Under the pieces are notes generated by a model. It worked only from the letters and a program-made list of their open reading frames with translations, was not told where the DNA came from and searched no databases. From Sandaracinobacteroides saxicola (GTDB taxonomy: Bacteria > Pseudomonadota > Alphaproteobacteria > Sphingomonadales > Sphingomonadaceae): DNA of 64,000 bases. The DNA is taken from contig NZ_CP059851.1 of NCBI RefSeq assembly GCF_014117445.1, positions 3,300,213 through 3,364,212 on the forward strand, given 5' to 3'. This document shows, one piece after another, positions 7,109-16,006 of this stretch. Position 1 is the first letter of the stretch; each line of letters opens with the position of its first letter. The translations under genes and the position numbers were made by a program.

Positions 7109-8340
7109 CCCCGGACGAGATATTTGTAGGTGGTCAATCCTTCCAGCGCGACCGGCCCGCGCGCGTGCAGGCGGCCGGTGGAGATGCCGATCTCGGCGCC
7201 GAAGCCGAACTCGGCGCCGTCGGCGAACTGCGTGCTGGCATTGTGCAGCACGATGGCCGAATCGACCTCTTGGAGGAAGGTTTCGGCGGCGCCCGCATCC
7301 TCGGTGACGATGCTGTCGGTATGGTGGCTGCCGTGGCGGTTGATGTGCCGGACCGCGCCGACGACGCCATCGACGACGCCGACGGTCAGGATCGCATCGA
7401 GATATTCCGTGTCCCAGTCGGCATCGACGGCGGGTTTCAGGCGCGGGTCGAGGGCGCGCAGCTCGTCGGAGACCCGCAGCTCGCAGCCGGCATCGAGCAG
7501 GGCCGCGAGGATGGCCGGCGCCATGGCCAGCGCCGCCCGGTCGATCAGCAGCGTTTCCGCCGCGCCGCACACGCCGGTACGGCGCAGCTTGGCATTGACC
7601 GCGATGGCGGCGGCCTTCGCCGGGTCGGCGGCGGCATCGACATAGACATGGCAGAGGCCGTCCAGATGCGCGAGCACCGGCACCCGCGCCTCGTTCTGCA
7701 CGCGCGCGACCAGCGATTTGCCGCCGCGCGGGATGATGATGTCGATGAGGCCGTGCGCCGCCAGCATTGCGCCCACCGCGGCGCGGTCGGTCGTCGGCAC
7801 CAGCTGCACGGCATCGGCGGGAAGGCCGCTCGCCGCGATGCCCGCGGCCATGGCGGCGTGGATGGCGCGGTTGCTGTGCGCCGCCTCGCTGCCGCCGCGC
7901 AGGATGGCGGCATTGCCGCTCATCAGGCAGAGCGCGCCGGCATCGGCGGTGACATTGGGGCGCGATTCGAAGATGATGCCGATGACGCCCAGCGGCACGC
8001 GCACGCGCGAGAATCGGAGGCCGTTCGGCCGTTCCCAGCCATCAATGGTGGCGCCGACCGGATCGGGCAGGCCGGCGACCGATTCCAGCGCGGCGGCGAT
8101 GCCTTCGACGCGCTTCGCATCCAGCATCAGCCGGTCGAGCATCGCGGACGAAAGCCCGTTCGCTGCGCCGGCCGCCATGTCCGTGGCATTGGCGGCGACG
8201 ATGGCATGGGCGCGGGCGCGGATTTCGCCGGCGGCCGCGCGGATGGCGGCCGCCTTTGCAGCGGTAGCCGCCTTCGCTAGGACGCCAGCTGCAAGTCGCG
8301 CACGTTCCGAAATTCCTGAAATATCAAAGCTTAGATTCAT
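7087..8340 (-). CDS. proA: Glutamate-5-semialdehyde dehydrogenase (gamma-glutamyl phosphate reductase)
   Basis: A 417-residue enzyme that reduces gamma-glutamyl phosphate with NADPH in the second step of proline synthesis. Signatures: [34 protein letters not shown], and the catalytic-cysteine region [16 protein letters not shown] start at ATG 8340, which overlaps the stop of the upstream AT-rich ORF (ATGA); an in-frame GTG at 8349 is less likely. The first ~25 codons are markedly AT-richer than the rest of the gene, like the adjacent ORF. The stop lies inside a perfect hairpin. Confidence 0.95.
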   Translation of the reverse strand: MNLSFDISGISERARLAAGVLAKAATAAKAAAIRAAAGEIRARAHAIVAANATDMAAGAANGLSSAMLDRLMLDAKRVEGIAAALESVAGLPDPVGATIDGWERPNGLRFSRVRVPLGVIGIIFESRPNVTADAGALCLMSGNAAILRGGSEAAHSNRAIHAAMAAGIAASGLPADAVQLVPTTDRAAVGAMLAAHGLIDIIIPRGGKSLVARVQNEARVPVLAHLDGLCHVYVDAAADPAKAAAIAVNAKLRRTGVCGAAETLLIDRAALAMAPAILAALLDAGCELRVSDELRALDPRLKPAVDADWDTEYLDAILTVGVVDGVVGAVRHINRHGSHHTDSIVTEDAGAAETFLQEVDSAIVLHNASTQFADGAEFGFGAEIGISTGRLHARGPVALEGLTTYKYLVRGDGQVRP

Positions 8341-8867
8341 CTCGGCCACCCGTGAACACCTACAATTTCACATAATGCATTGTAGCCTAATAATACAGCG
8401 GCCAATAGGCCAGTGGTCAATGATACATAGAAAGTAGGTGCCCACAACCACTTTTGTGACAAAACAGAATATTTGTATCGTTCATTTTGTGCGCTTTGCC
8501 AAGCTTTTAAAAAAACTTCTTCATTGTCAACGGATTTGAACGCCTTACCAATTAGAGAGACAGCTTCTATCTGGACAATCATTAGTACAACATTCCATAT
8601 GATGAATGATGTAAGTGAAACACACATCAATATGACTGTCCAAAGTTTTGCTTGAGTTTCCATATGGCCGGCGACTCCGCTCCAAAGAGCGAAGAATGCG
8701 GCATATCCTGCGACTATAATAATGTTATTATAGTTTTTGGCAGCACTGTCTGTAAGTGACGCGTATTCTAGCTGCTTATCAAAAATCAGTTTATTGAGTG
8801 ATGTGACTGATTCATTATATTTTGCCGCATCGGAATAGCTTTTTGGCTGATCAATCGTCATATTCAT
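8337..8867 (-). CDS. AT-rich membrane protein of unknown function between proB and proA
   Basis: A 176-residue protein I do not recognise. The N-terminal ~45 residues are polar and helical ([20 protein letters not shown]). Three likely membrane segments follow: about 48-67 ([17 protein letters not shown]), 74-99 ([20 protein letters not shown]) and 142-165 ([20 protein letters not shown]). Between TM2 and TM3 lies a charged loop. Base composition is far lower in GC than all neighbours, with AT-rich codons, a sign of transfer. Its ATG overlaps the proB stop and its stop overlaps the proA ATG (both ATGA), so it is fully built into the operon. It is not part of proline synthesis in any organism I know. 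Confidence 0.8.
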   Translation of the reverse strand: MNMTIDQPKSYSDAAKYNESVTSLNKLIFDKQLEYASLTDSAAKNYNNIIIVAGYAAFFALWSGVAGHMETQAKLWTVILMCVSLTSFIIWNVVLMIVQIEAVSLIGKAFKSVDNEEVFLKAWQSAQNERYKYSVLSQKWLWAPTFYVSLTTGLLAAVLLGYNALCEIVGVHGWPR

Positions 8868-9994
8868 AGCATTACCATCTGGTCCCGGTGGATCATCGCG
8901 CTGCGCGGTGCATAGCCCAGGATTGCCGCCTGTGCATCACTCCGTTTGCCGGCGATGGCGCGGGCGTCGGCGATGTCATAGCCGGCAAGGCCGCGCGCCA
9001 CCGGGCCGGCGGGGCCAATGACGTCCACGGGATCGCCGCGCTGGAAGCGGCCGTCCACCCGGCGCACGCCGGCGGCGAGTAGGCTCTTGCCGCTGCGCAG
9101 CGCCGTGACGGCGCCGGCGTCGACATGCAGCGCACCCATCACCGTCAGCCGCCCGGCAAGCCAGGCCTTGCGCGCCGATTCGCGGTCTCCCGCCACGAAG
9201 ATGGTGCCGACACCATCGCCCAGGAAGCGCGCCAGCGGGTGCGCGCCGTGCCCGGCGGCGATGGCCAGGTGGGCGCCGGCGGCAACGGCGATCCGCGCCG
9301 CCTGCACCTTTGCCAGCATGCCGCCGCTGCCCAGCCCGCTGCCGCTGCTGGCGTCCGCAGCGCCGTCCACGGCGGCGAGGTCGGTGACGGTCGGGATCAT
9401 CGTCGCGCCGGGGTCGAGCGCGGGATTGGCGGTGTACAGCCCGTCGACATCGGAGAGCAGCACCACCGCGCCGGCGCCCGCCGCCTGCGCCACCCGCGCG
9501 GCCAGGCGGTCGTTGTCGCCAAAGCGGATTTCCTCGGTCGCCACCGAATCATTCTCGTTCAGCACCGGCACCACGCCCAGCGACAGCAGCCGGTCGAGCG
9601 TGGCGCTGGCGTTCAGGTAGCGCCGCCGGTCCTCCAGATCGCCCAGCGTCACCAGCATCTGCGCGGCGGTCAGGCCATGCGCCGCCAGCAGCTCCGCATA
9701 CAGCCCGGCGAGCAGGATCTGGCCGGTGGCGGCGGCGGCCTGCGCATCCTCCAGGCTGGCGCGCCCGCCCCTTGCCAGGCCCAGCCGCTTCGCCCCCAGC
9801 GCGATCGCGCCCGAGGAGACGATGGCGACCTGCTGACCGGCGGCAACGCGCGCGGCGACATCGGCGATGACGCTTGCGAGCCACTCGCGCCGCACGCCGC
9901 CGTCCGCCGCGACCAGCAGCGCGGAGCCGATCTTCACCACCAGCCGCGCCGCGCCGGTGAAAGGCGCGACCCGCGCCGCTACAGCGGGGTCCAT
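8864..9994 (-). CDS. proB: Glutamate 5-kinase with C-terminal PUA domain
   Basis: A 376-residue enzyme that phosphorylates glutamate, the first committed and feedback-controlled step of proline synthesis. The amino-acid-kinase domain starts with LVVKIGSALLV and carries VAIVSSGAIALGAKRLG and VPVLNENDSVATEEIRFGDN. A PUA domain fills about the last 90 residues (MGALHVDAGAVTALRSGKSL). The C-terminus RDQMVML is the normal family ending, so the protein is complete despite the foreign ORF that follows directly. The start overlaps the end of obgE by 16 bp. Confidence 0.95.
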   Translation of the reverse strand: MDPAVAARVAPFTGAARLVVKIGSALLVAADGGVRREWLASVIADVAARVAAGQQVAIVSSGAIALGAKRLGLARGGRASLEDAQAAAATGQILLAGLYAELLAAHGLTAAQMLVTLGDLEDRRRYLNASATLDRLLSLGVVPVLNENDSVATEEIRFGDNDRLAARVAQAAGAGAVVLLSDVDGLYTANPALDPGATMIPTVTDLAAVDGAADASSGSGLGSGGMLAKVQAARIAVAAGAHLAIAAGHGAHPLARFLGDGVGTIFVAGDRESARKAWLAGRLTVMGALHVDAGAVTALRSGKSLLAAGVRRVDGRFQRGDPVDVIGPAGPVARGLAGYDIADARAIAGKRSDAQAAILGYAPRSAMIHRDQMVML

Positions 9995-11019
9995 GCCGCC
10001 ACGTCCTTCGCCACCTGTCCTTTCGCCACCAGTTCCGTCACCGCGTCCAGCATCGGCGGCAGGCCGGCCCGCGTGGCGGCGCTGATCGCGAACACCTCCG
10101 CATCGCTTCGCCGGGCGAGCGCGCGGCGGATGTTCGCCAGCTGGCGCCCGTCCACCAGGTCGGTCTTGGTGAGGAGGATGATCTCCGCCTTGTCCTCCAG
10201 CCCCGCGCCATAGGCCTCCAGCTCGCCGCGCACGATGTCATAGGCGTCCGTCGGCGCGTCGCCGGCGGCATCGACCAGGTGCAGCAGCACGCGGCAGCGC
10301 TCGACATGGCCCAGGAAGCGGTCACCGATGCCGGCGCCATCCGCCGCGCCCTCGATCAGGCCGGGGATGTCCGCCAGCACGAATTCGCGGCCGGCATGGC
10401 TGACGACGCCGAGCTGCGGCTTCAACGTGGTGAAGGCATAGGCGCCGACCTTCGCCTGGGCATTGGTGAGCGCGTTCAGCAAACTCGATTTGCCGGCGTT
10501 GGGCAGGCCGACCAGCCCGGCATCCGCCAGCAGCTTCAGCCGCAGCCAGACGCTGAGTTCCTGCCCGGGAAAGCCCTTCTGGAACTGCCGCGGGGCGCGG
10601 TTGGTGCTGGTCTTGTAGTGGGTGTTGCCCTTGCCGCCATCGCCGCCGCGCAGCAGCACCACGCGCTGGCCCTCGGCCGTCAGGTCGGCGAGCAGCGTGC
10701 GCTCGTTGGGATCCTCGGCATCATCCGCCAGGATCTGCGTGCCGATGGGCACGGGGATCAGCAGGTCGCCGCCGTGCGCGCCGGTGCGGTTGGTGCCCAT
10801 GCCATGGCCGCCGCGCGCCGCCTTGAAATGCTGGGCATAGCGGAAATCGATGAGCGTGTTGAGGCCGGCGACGGCGTGGAAGATGATGTCCCCGCCCTTG
10901 CCGCCGTCGCCGCCGTTGGGGCCGCCATATTCGATGAACTTCTCCCGCCGGAAGGCGACGGCGCCGTCCCCGCCCCAGCCGGAGCGCAGGTGAATCTTGG
11001 CTTGGTCGAGGAACATCAT
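9979..11019 (-). CDS. obgE: GTPase Obg/CgtA
   Basis: A 346-residue GTPase that binds the 50S subunit and links ribosome assembly to growth. The glycine-rich Obg fold is at the N-terminus (GWGGDGAVAFRREKFIEYGG, GGDGGKGGDI). The G domain has GLPNAGKSSLLNAL (G1), DIPGLIEGAADGAGIG (G3) and LLTKTDL (G4). The start codon is 11019. It heads the minus-strand operon obgE-proB-orf-proA-nadD-rsfS. In many bacteria obgE follows rplU-rpmA; here those genes lie just upstream on the same strand, separated by a small divergent gene. Confidence 0.95.
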   Translation of the reverse strand: MMFLDQAKIHLRSGWGGDGAVAFRREKFIEYGGPNGGDGGKGGDIIFHAVAGLNTLIDFRYAQHFKAARGGHGMGTNRTGAHGGDLLIPVPIGTQILADDAEDPNERTLLADLTAEGQRVVLLRGGDGGKGNTHYKTSTNRAPRQFQKGFPGQELSVWLRLKLLADAGLVGLPNAGKSSLLNALTNAQAKVGAYAFTTLKPQLGVVSHAGREFVLADIPGLIEGAADGAGIGDRFLGHVERCRVLLHLVDAAGDAPTDAYDIVRGELEAYGAGLEDKAEIILLTKTDLVDGRQLANIRRALARRSDAEVFAISAATRAGLPPMLDAVTELVAKGQVAKDVAAWTPL

Positions 11020-11131
11020 CTGAACGGGCCTTTAATCGCGGCTTACGAAAAATTGTGGGGGTTGTCGAACCGGTGACAGGCGCGGCGCCGACAAGGAACG
11101 GGCAGGAGGAACTGCACGAAGGAGAGTGAGC

Positions 11132-11356
11132 ATGACGAAAACCCCCCTGATCGCGACGCTGGCGGCGCTGGCGCTGTCAACGGGCGCCTTTGCCCAGGCG
11201 CCCGCCGCGGCCGAACATGCCGCCAAGGCGCAGGAGCATGCGACCGCCGCGGCGAGCGCGACCGGCGCCAAGAAGGCCGAGCATCACCGCATGGCGGCGA
11301 AGCATCACAAGGAAGCCGCGAAGGCGCATGAAAAGGCGGCCGCCGCACCGAAATGA
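11132..11356 (+). CDS. Small secreted His/Ala/Lys-rich helical protein
   Basis: A 74-residue protein with a signal peptide (MTKTPLIATLAALALSTGAFAQ, cleavage after AQ). The mature part is a single Ala/Lys/His-rich helix (AAKAQEHATAAASATGAKKA, HHRMAAKHHKEAAKAHEKAA). Its nine histidines suggest metal binding or charge buffering in the periplasm, but no function is known. ATG 11132 has GAAGGAGAG about 5-12 bases upstream; the in-frame GTG six bases earlier is less suitable. It is a single gene between obgE and rpmA, both on the other strand, and ends in a strong terminator. Confidence 0.75.
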   Translation: MTKTPLIATLAALALSTGAFAQAPAAAEHAAKAQEHATAAASATGAKKAEHHRMAAKHHKEAAKAHEKAAAAPK

Positions 11357-11372
11357 TCGCCGCTCGACACGC

Positions 11373-11409
11373 AAAGGGCCGGGAGAGTCGCCTCTCCCGG
11401 CCCTTTTTT
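11373..11409 (+). terminator. Rho-independent terminator
   Basis: A 15-bp perfect stem (AAAGGGCCGGGAGAG with CTCTCCCGGCCCTTT), a TCGC loop and a run of T (11404-11409) follow the small secreted gene. It also lies just past the rpmA stop on the other strand and could work for both convergent genes. Confidence 0.9.
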
Positions 11410-11422
11410 CGTGCCTCAGCCC

Positions 11423-11692
11423 TTATTCGGCGGCCAGCGCCACCGCGTCGATGCTGACATATTTGCGGCCCTGCTTGCCGTCGTGGAAGCGGACCTTGCC
11501 GTGCGCGGTCGCGAACAGGGTGTGATCCTTGCCCAGGCCGACGTTGACGCCCGGATAGACGCGGGTGCCGCGCTGGCGGATGATGATGTTGCCGGCGACC
11601 GCATCCTGGCCGCCGAAAATCTTCACGCCGAGGCGCTTCGCGTTCGAATCGCGGCCGTTGCGCGACGAGCCGCCTGCCTTTTTATGTGCCAT
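11423..11692 (-). CDS. rpmA: 50S ribosomal protein bL27
   Basis: An 89-residue bL27. The N-terminus [20 protein letters not shown] reaches toward the peptidyl-transferase centre; [21 protein letters not shown] is the signature. There is no N-terminal extension needing cleavage. It is the second gene of the rplU-rpmA operon (20-bp gap). Confidence 0.98.
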   Translation of the reverse strand: MAHKKAGGSSRNGRDSNAKRLGVKIFGGQDAVAGNIIIRQRGTRVYPGVNVGLGKDHTLFATAHGKVRFHDGKQGRKYVSIDAVALAAE

Positions 11693-11712
11693 GGTGGGGT
11701 CTCGCTTTCAGC

Positions 11713-12003
11713 TCAGGCGATGGAAAGGATTTTCAGCACCGTCTGGTGCTGGCGGTGGCCGTTCTTGCGGCGATAGTTGTGGCGGCGGCGCTTCTTGAAG
11801 ATGATGACCTTGTCGGCCTTGTCATGCATCAGGATTTCCGCCGTCACCGCGCCGCCGCTCTTCAGCGTGCCGCCGTCGCTGACCATCAGCACGTCATCCA
11901 GCGTGATGGTCTCGCCGGGCTCGCCGCCCAGGCGCTCCACGATGATCTTGTCATTGGCGGCAACCCGATATTGTTTGCCACCGGTGCGAACAACCGCGAA
12001 CAT
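11713..12003 (-). CDS. rplU: 50S ribosomal protein bL21
   Basis: A 96-residue bL21 starting [20 protein letters not shown], with the basic [19 protein letters not shown] region that contacts 23S rRNA. The frame is open upstream to 12114, but the family start at 12003 is clear. It is transcribed from the promoter at 12065-12093, upstream of rpmA. Confidence 0.97.
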   Translation of the reverse strand: MFAVVRTGGKQYRVAANDKIIVERLGGEPGETITLDDVLMVSDGGTLKSGGAVTAEILMHDKADKVIIFKKRRRHNYRRKNGHRQHQTVLKILSIA

Positions 12004-12064
12004 CTTCTGTCCAATCTTCAAACATGCGTGCGCGACACGGCAGGGCCGTCCGCGGGAGGGCGCC

Positions 12065-12093
12065 GCATAAGGGAGAGGGGCCTTGCTTGTCAA
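12065..12093 (-). promoter_or_regulatory. rplU-rpmA promoter
   Basis: On the minus strand TTGACA (12093-12088) and TTATGC (12070-12065) are spaced 17 bp. This is a near-consensus housekeeping promoter about 60 bp upstream of the rplU start, as expected for a ribosomal protein operon. Confidence 0.65.
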
Positions 12094-12143
12094 CCGGGCG
12101 TCGGCGTGAAACAAAGCAGAAAAGCTGTCAGGGAGATAAGAGG

Positions 12144-13424
<1,281 letters not shown>

Positions 13425-13466
13425 CCGTTGCGAGAGGGGGAATTCTCGTAACCTGTGGAGTGAGTG

Positions 13467-15335
13467 ATGAAAAAGACAGTGATGCTTGGAACGTCCGGTC
13501 TGGCGTTGTTGCTGACCGGGTGCATGAACGCGCGTGAAATGGCGGCGACCGCCGCGGTGCTGCCCACCCCGCAGGCAGCGGCGGCCCCCGCCGCCCCGGT
13601 CGCCCCGCCGGCCCCGGTCATGTCCGCGTCCGAACGGCTGGCGAAGCTGTTCAAGGACAGCGACGAGGACAATCTTCGCCGCAACCCGATCGGCGCGCTG
13701 TTCCGCGGCGACCTGCGCTATGCCGACCAGTTCGGCGATTATATCACCGACGCCTATCTCGCCGCCGAGAAGAAGGCGGCGGAGGATGAGCTGGCAGCCT
13801 TGAACGCCATCCCGCGCGATGCCCTGGGCGCGGATGAGAAGGTCAGCTACGACACCTTCAAATGGCAGCGGGAGATGGACCTGAAGGGGTTTGAGCCGGC
13901 GCTGCTGTCGGCCAGCATCGTGCGCCCGATCGACCATTTCAACGGCTTCCACGCCTTCTTCGCCGACCTTTCCAGCGGGCAGAGCGCGGCACCGTTCAAG
14001 ACCGTCAAGGATTATGAGGACAATCTGAAGCGGATCGACGGCTGGGTGATCGCGATGGACCGCGCCATCGGCCGCATGCAGGAAGGGCTGAAGGCCGGCG
14101 TGGTGCAGCCGAAAGTGGTTTCCACCCGCGTGCTCGACCAGTTGAACCGCTTCGTCGAGCAGGGCGTCGAGAAGTCCCCTTTCATGATGCCGGTCGCCAA
14201 ATTCCCCGAGGCCGTGCCACCGGCCGACCAGGCGCGGTTGCGGGGCGCCTATGCGGCGACCGTGAAGGACAAGATCCTGCCGGCCTACACGCGGATGCGC
14301 GATTTCTTCCGCGACCGCTATCTGCCCGCCAGCCGCGAAGCGCCTGGCCTGTCGGCGATGCCCGGCGGCGCGGCGCTCTATGCCTATATGGTGCAGACCC
14401 AGACCACCACCGACATGACGCCCGACGAGATCCACGCGCTGGGCCTTTCCGAAGTGGCGCGCATCACCGCGGCGATGGAGAGCGTGAAGAAACAGGTCGG
14501 CTTCAAGGGCACGCTTCGGCAGTTCTTCAACCATATCCGCACCGACAAGCAGTTCCAGCCGGCGAGCGTGCAGGCGCTGGGCGACGGCTATCGCGCCATC
14601 GGCAAGCGGGTGGACGTGACCATCCCGCTGCTGTTCTCCGCCGTCCCGAAATCGCCGCTGGAGATCAAGCCGGTGCCGGCCTTCCTGGAGAAGGACCAGG
14701 CCGCCGCCTATTACCAGCAGGGAACGCCCGACGGAAAACGCCCCGGCACCTTCTATTTCAACACCTATGACCTGAAATCGCGCAGCACGCCGGGGATGGA
14801 GACGCTGTACCTGCACGAAGCGGTGCCCGGCCACCATTTCCAGATTTCGCTGGCGATGGAGAATGAGAAGCTGCCACCCTTCCAGCGCTTCGGCGGCAAC
14901 ACCGCCTTTGTCGAGGGCTGGGCGCTCTATGCCGAATCGCTGGGGCCGGAGCTGGGCCTGTTCAAGGATCCCTACCAGCTTTACGGCCATCTGGACGACG
15001 AGATGCTGCGCGCCATCCGCCTGGTGGTGGACACCGGGCTGCATGCCAAGGGCTGGAGCCGGCAGCAGGCCATCAACTATATGCTGAACAACAGCGCGCA
15101 GGGCCGCACGGATGCCGTGAACGAGATCGACCGCTACATCGCAATGCCGGCGCAGGCGCTGGCCTACAAGGTGGGCCAGATCAAAATCCGCGAGCTGCGG
15201 ACCCGGGCCGAGAAAGCACTGGGCCCGAAGTTCGACGTGCGCGAATTCCACGCCCAGGTGCTGATGACCGGCGCGCTGCCGCTGAAGGTGCTGGAGGCGA
15301 AGATTGATGGGTGGATTGCGGCCAAGGCGGCCTGA
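13467..15335 (+). CDS. DUF885 family lipoprotein, putative zinc metallopeptidase
   Basis: A 622-residue protein with a lipoprotein signal (LALLLTGC, lipobox Cys at about residue 19) and then an Ala/Pro-rich linker. The DUF885 zinc motif YLHEAVPGHHFQ (HExxxGHH) lies at about residue 452, with FVEGWALYAE as the likely third ligand. Members are predicted periplasmic carboxypeptidase-like enzymes. ATG 13467 is preferred over the adjacent GTG. The stop codon lies in the arm of a 10-bp hairpin that opens a mosaic repeat. Confidence 0.85.
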   Translation: MKKTVMLGTSGLALLLTGCMNAREMAATAAVLPTPQAAAAPAAPVAPPAPVMSASERLAKLFKDSDEDNLRRNPIGALFRGDLRYADQFGDYITDAYLAAEKKAAEDELAALNAIPRDALGADEKVSYDTFKWQREMDLKGFEPALLSASIVRPIDHFNGFHAFFADLSSGQSAAPFKTVKDYEDNLKRIDGWVIAMDRAIGRMQEGLKAGVVQPKVVSTRVLDQLNRFVEQGVEKSPFMMPVAKFPEAVPPADQARLRGAYAATVKDKILPAYTRMRDFFRDRYLPASREAPGLSAMPGGAALYAYMVQTQTTTDMTPDEIHALGLSEVARITAAMESVKKQVGFKGTLRQFFNHIRTDKQFQPASVQALGDGYRAIGKRVDVTIPLLFSAVPKSPLEIKPVPAFLEKDQAAAYYQQGTPDGKRPGTFYFNTYDLKSRSTPGMETLYLHEAVPGHHFQISLAMENEKLPPFQRFGGNTAFVEGWALYAESLGPELGLFKDPYQLYGHLDDEMLRAIRLVVDTGLHAKGWSRQQAINYMLNNSAQGRTDAVNEIDRYIAMPAQALAYKVGQIKIRELRTRAEKALGPKFDVREFHAQVLMTGALPLKVLEAKIDGWIAAKAA

Positions 15336-15456
15336 AACAGCCATGCTGTTTCAGGACACGCCGCCGTGCCCGGACGGCGGGGCTTCGTGGCAAGCCGATC
15401 CGGCGGCTTTGCCGACCGGACGGCTGGCCGCGAAGAACCCGTCCGACGGCGCGAGC
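15331..15456. repeat. Mosaic palindromic repeat, copy A
   Basis: It begins with a perfect hairpin, CCTGAAACAG-CCATG-CTGTTTCAGG (15331-15355), whose left arm holds the DUF885 stop codon. A GC-rich tract with pieces like CCGGCGGCTTTGCCGACCGG and GTCCGACGG follows. The same building blocks occur near 19.2, 20.7 and 20.9 kb. Confidence 0.5.
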
Positions 15457-15458
15457 CC

Positions 15459-15489
15459 TTGACCTCCGCCAATTCCGCATCCACATAAT
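15459..15489 (+). promoter_or_regulatory. Possible brnTA promoter
   Basis: TTGACC (15459-15464) and CATAAT (15484-15489) lie just before the brnT GTG at 15496. The 19-bp spacing is slightly long. The transcript would be nearly leaderless. Confidence 0.35.
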
Positions 15490-15495
15490 GCTGCG

Positions 15496-15762
15496 GTGAA
15501 AATCAGCTACGACTCCGCCAAACGCCTGCGGACGCTGGCGGAGCGCGGGCTGGATTTCAACGATGCGCCACTGCTGTTCGGCGGTCGGGTGCGAACGCTG
15601 GTCGATGACCGGGCAGATTATGGCGAAGTCCGCTCGATCACCCATGGTTATCTGAACGGGCGTGCGGTGGTGCTGGTGTGGACGCAGCGGAACGAAGGCA
15701 TTCGCATCATTTCGATGCGGCATGCCCATGCGCAGGAGATGGCCCGTGTCGGACTGGATTGA
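15496..15762 (+). CDS. brnT: BrnT-family ribonuclease toxin
   Basis: An 88-residue type II toxin with a RelE-like RNase fold. Signatures: KISYDSAKRLRTLAERGLDF, the VDDRADYGEVRSITHGYLNG core, and the terminal RIISMRHAHAQEM. Length and order fit BrnT of Brucella. Translation starts at GTG 15496 close to the predicted promoter. brnA overlaps its 3' end by 17 bp, giving the usual toxin-first order. The antitoxin is expected to bind toxin and repress the operon. Confidence 0.88.
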   Translation: MKISYDSAKRLRTLAERGLDFNDAPLLFGGRVRTLVDDRADYGEVRSITHGYLNGRAVVLVWTQRNEGIRIISMRHAHAQEMARVGLD

Positions 15763-16006
15763 CCCGGATGATGCCCCGATGCTGACGGCGGATTTCTTCG
15801 CCCGCGCGGAAATCCGCGAAAACGGCCGGCTGATCCGGCCCGCGAACGGCACGCTGACCCGCCCCGGCCGGCCGCCGGTGGGGGATGCGCCCAAGCAGCA
15901 GGTCAGCCTGCGGCTGGACCGCGAGGTCGTCGCCTGGTTCCGCGCGCAGGGTGCCGGCTGGCAGACGCGGATGAACGAGGCCCTGCGGCAGAAGGCGGGG
16001 CTTTAA
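15746..16006 (+). CDS. brnA: BrnA-family antitoxin
   Basis: An 86-residue antitoxin starting at GTG 15746 (MSDWIDPDDAPMLTADFFAR). The C-terminal ribbon-helix-helix signature is QQVSLRLDREVVAWFRAQG followed by WQTRMNEALR, typical of BrnA. The middle ~20 residues (NGRLIRPANGTLTRPGRPP) are a linker. It overlaps brnT, supporting coupled translation, and its stop overlaps by 4 bp the stop of the convergent monooxygenase gene. Confidence 0.88.
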   Translation: MSDWIDPDDAPMLTADFFARAEIRENGRLIRPANGTLTRPGRPPVGDAPKQQVSLRLDREVVAWFRAQGAGWQTRMNEALRQKAGL

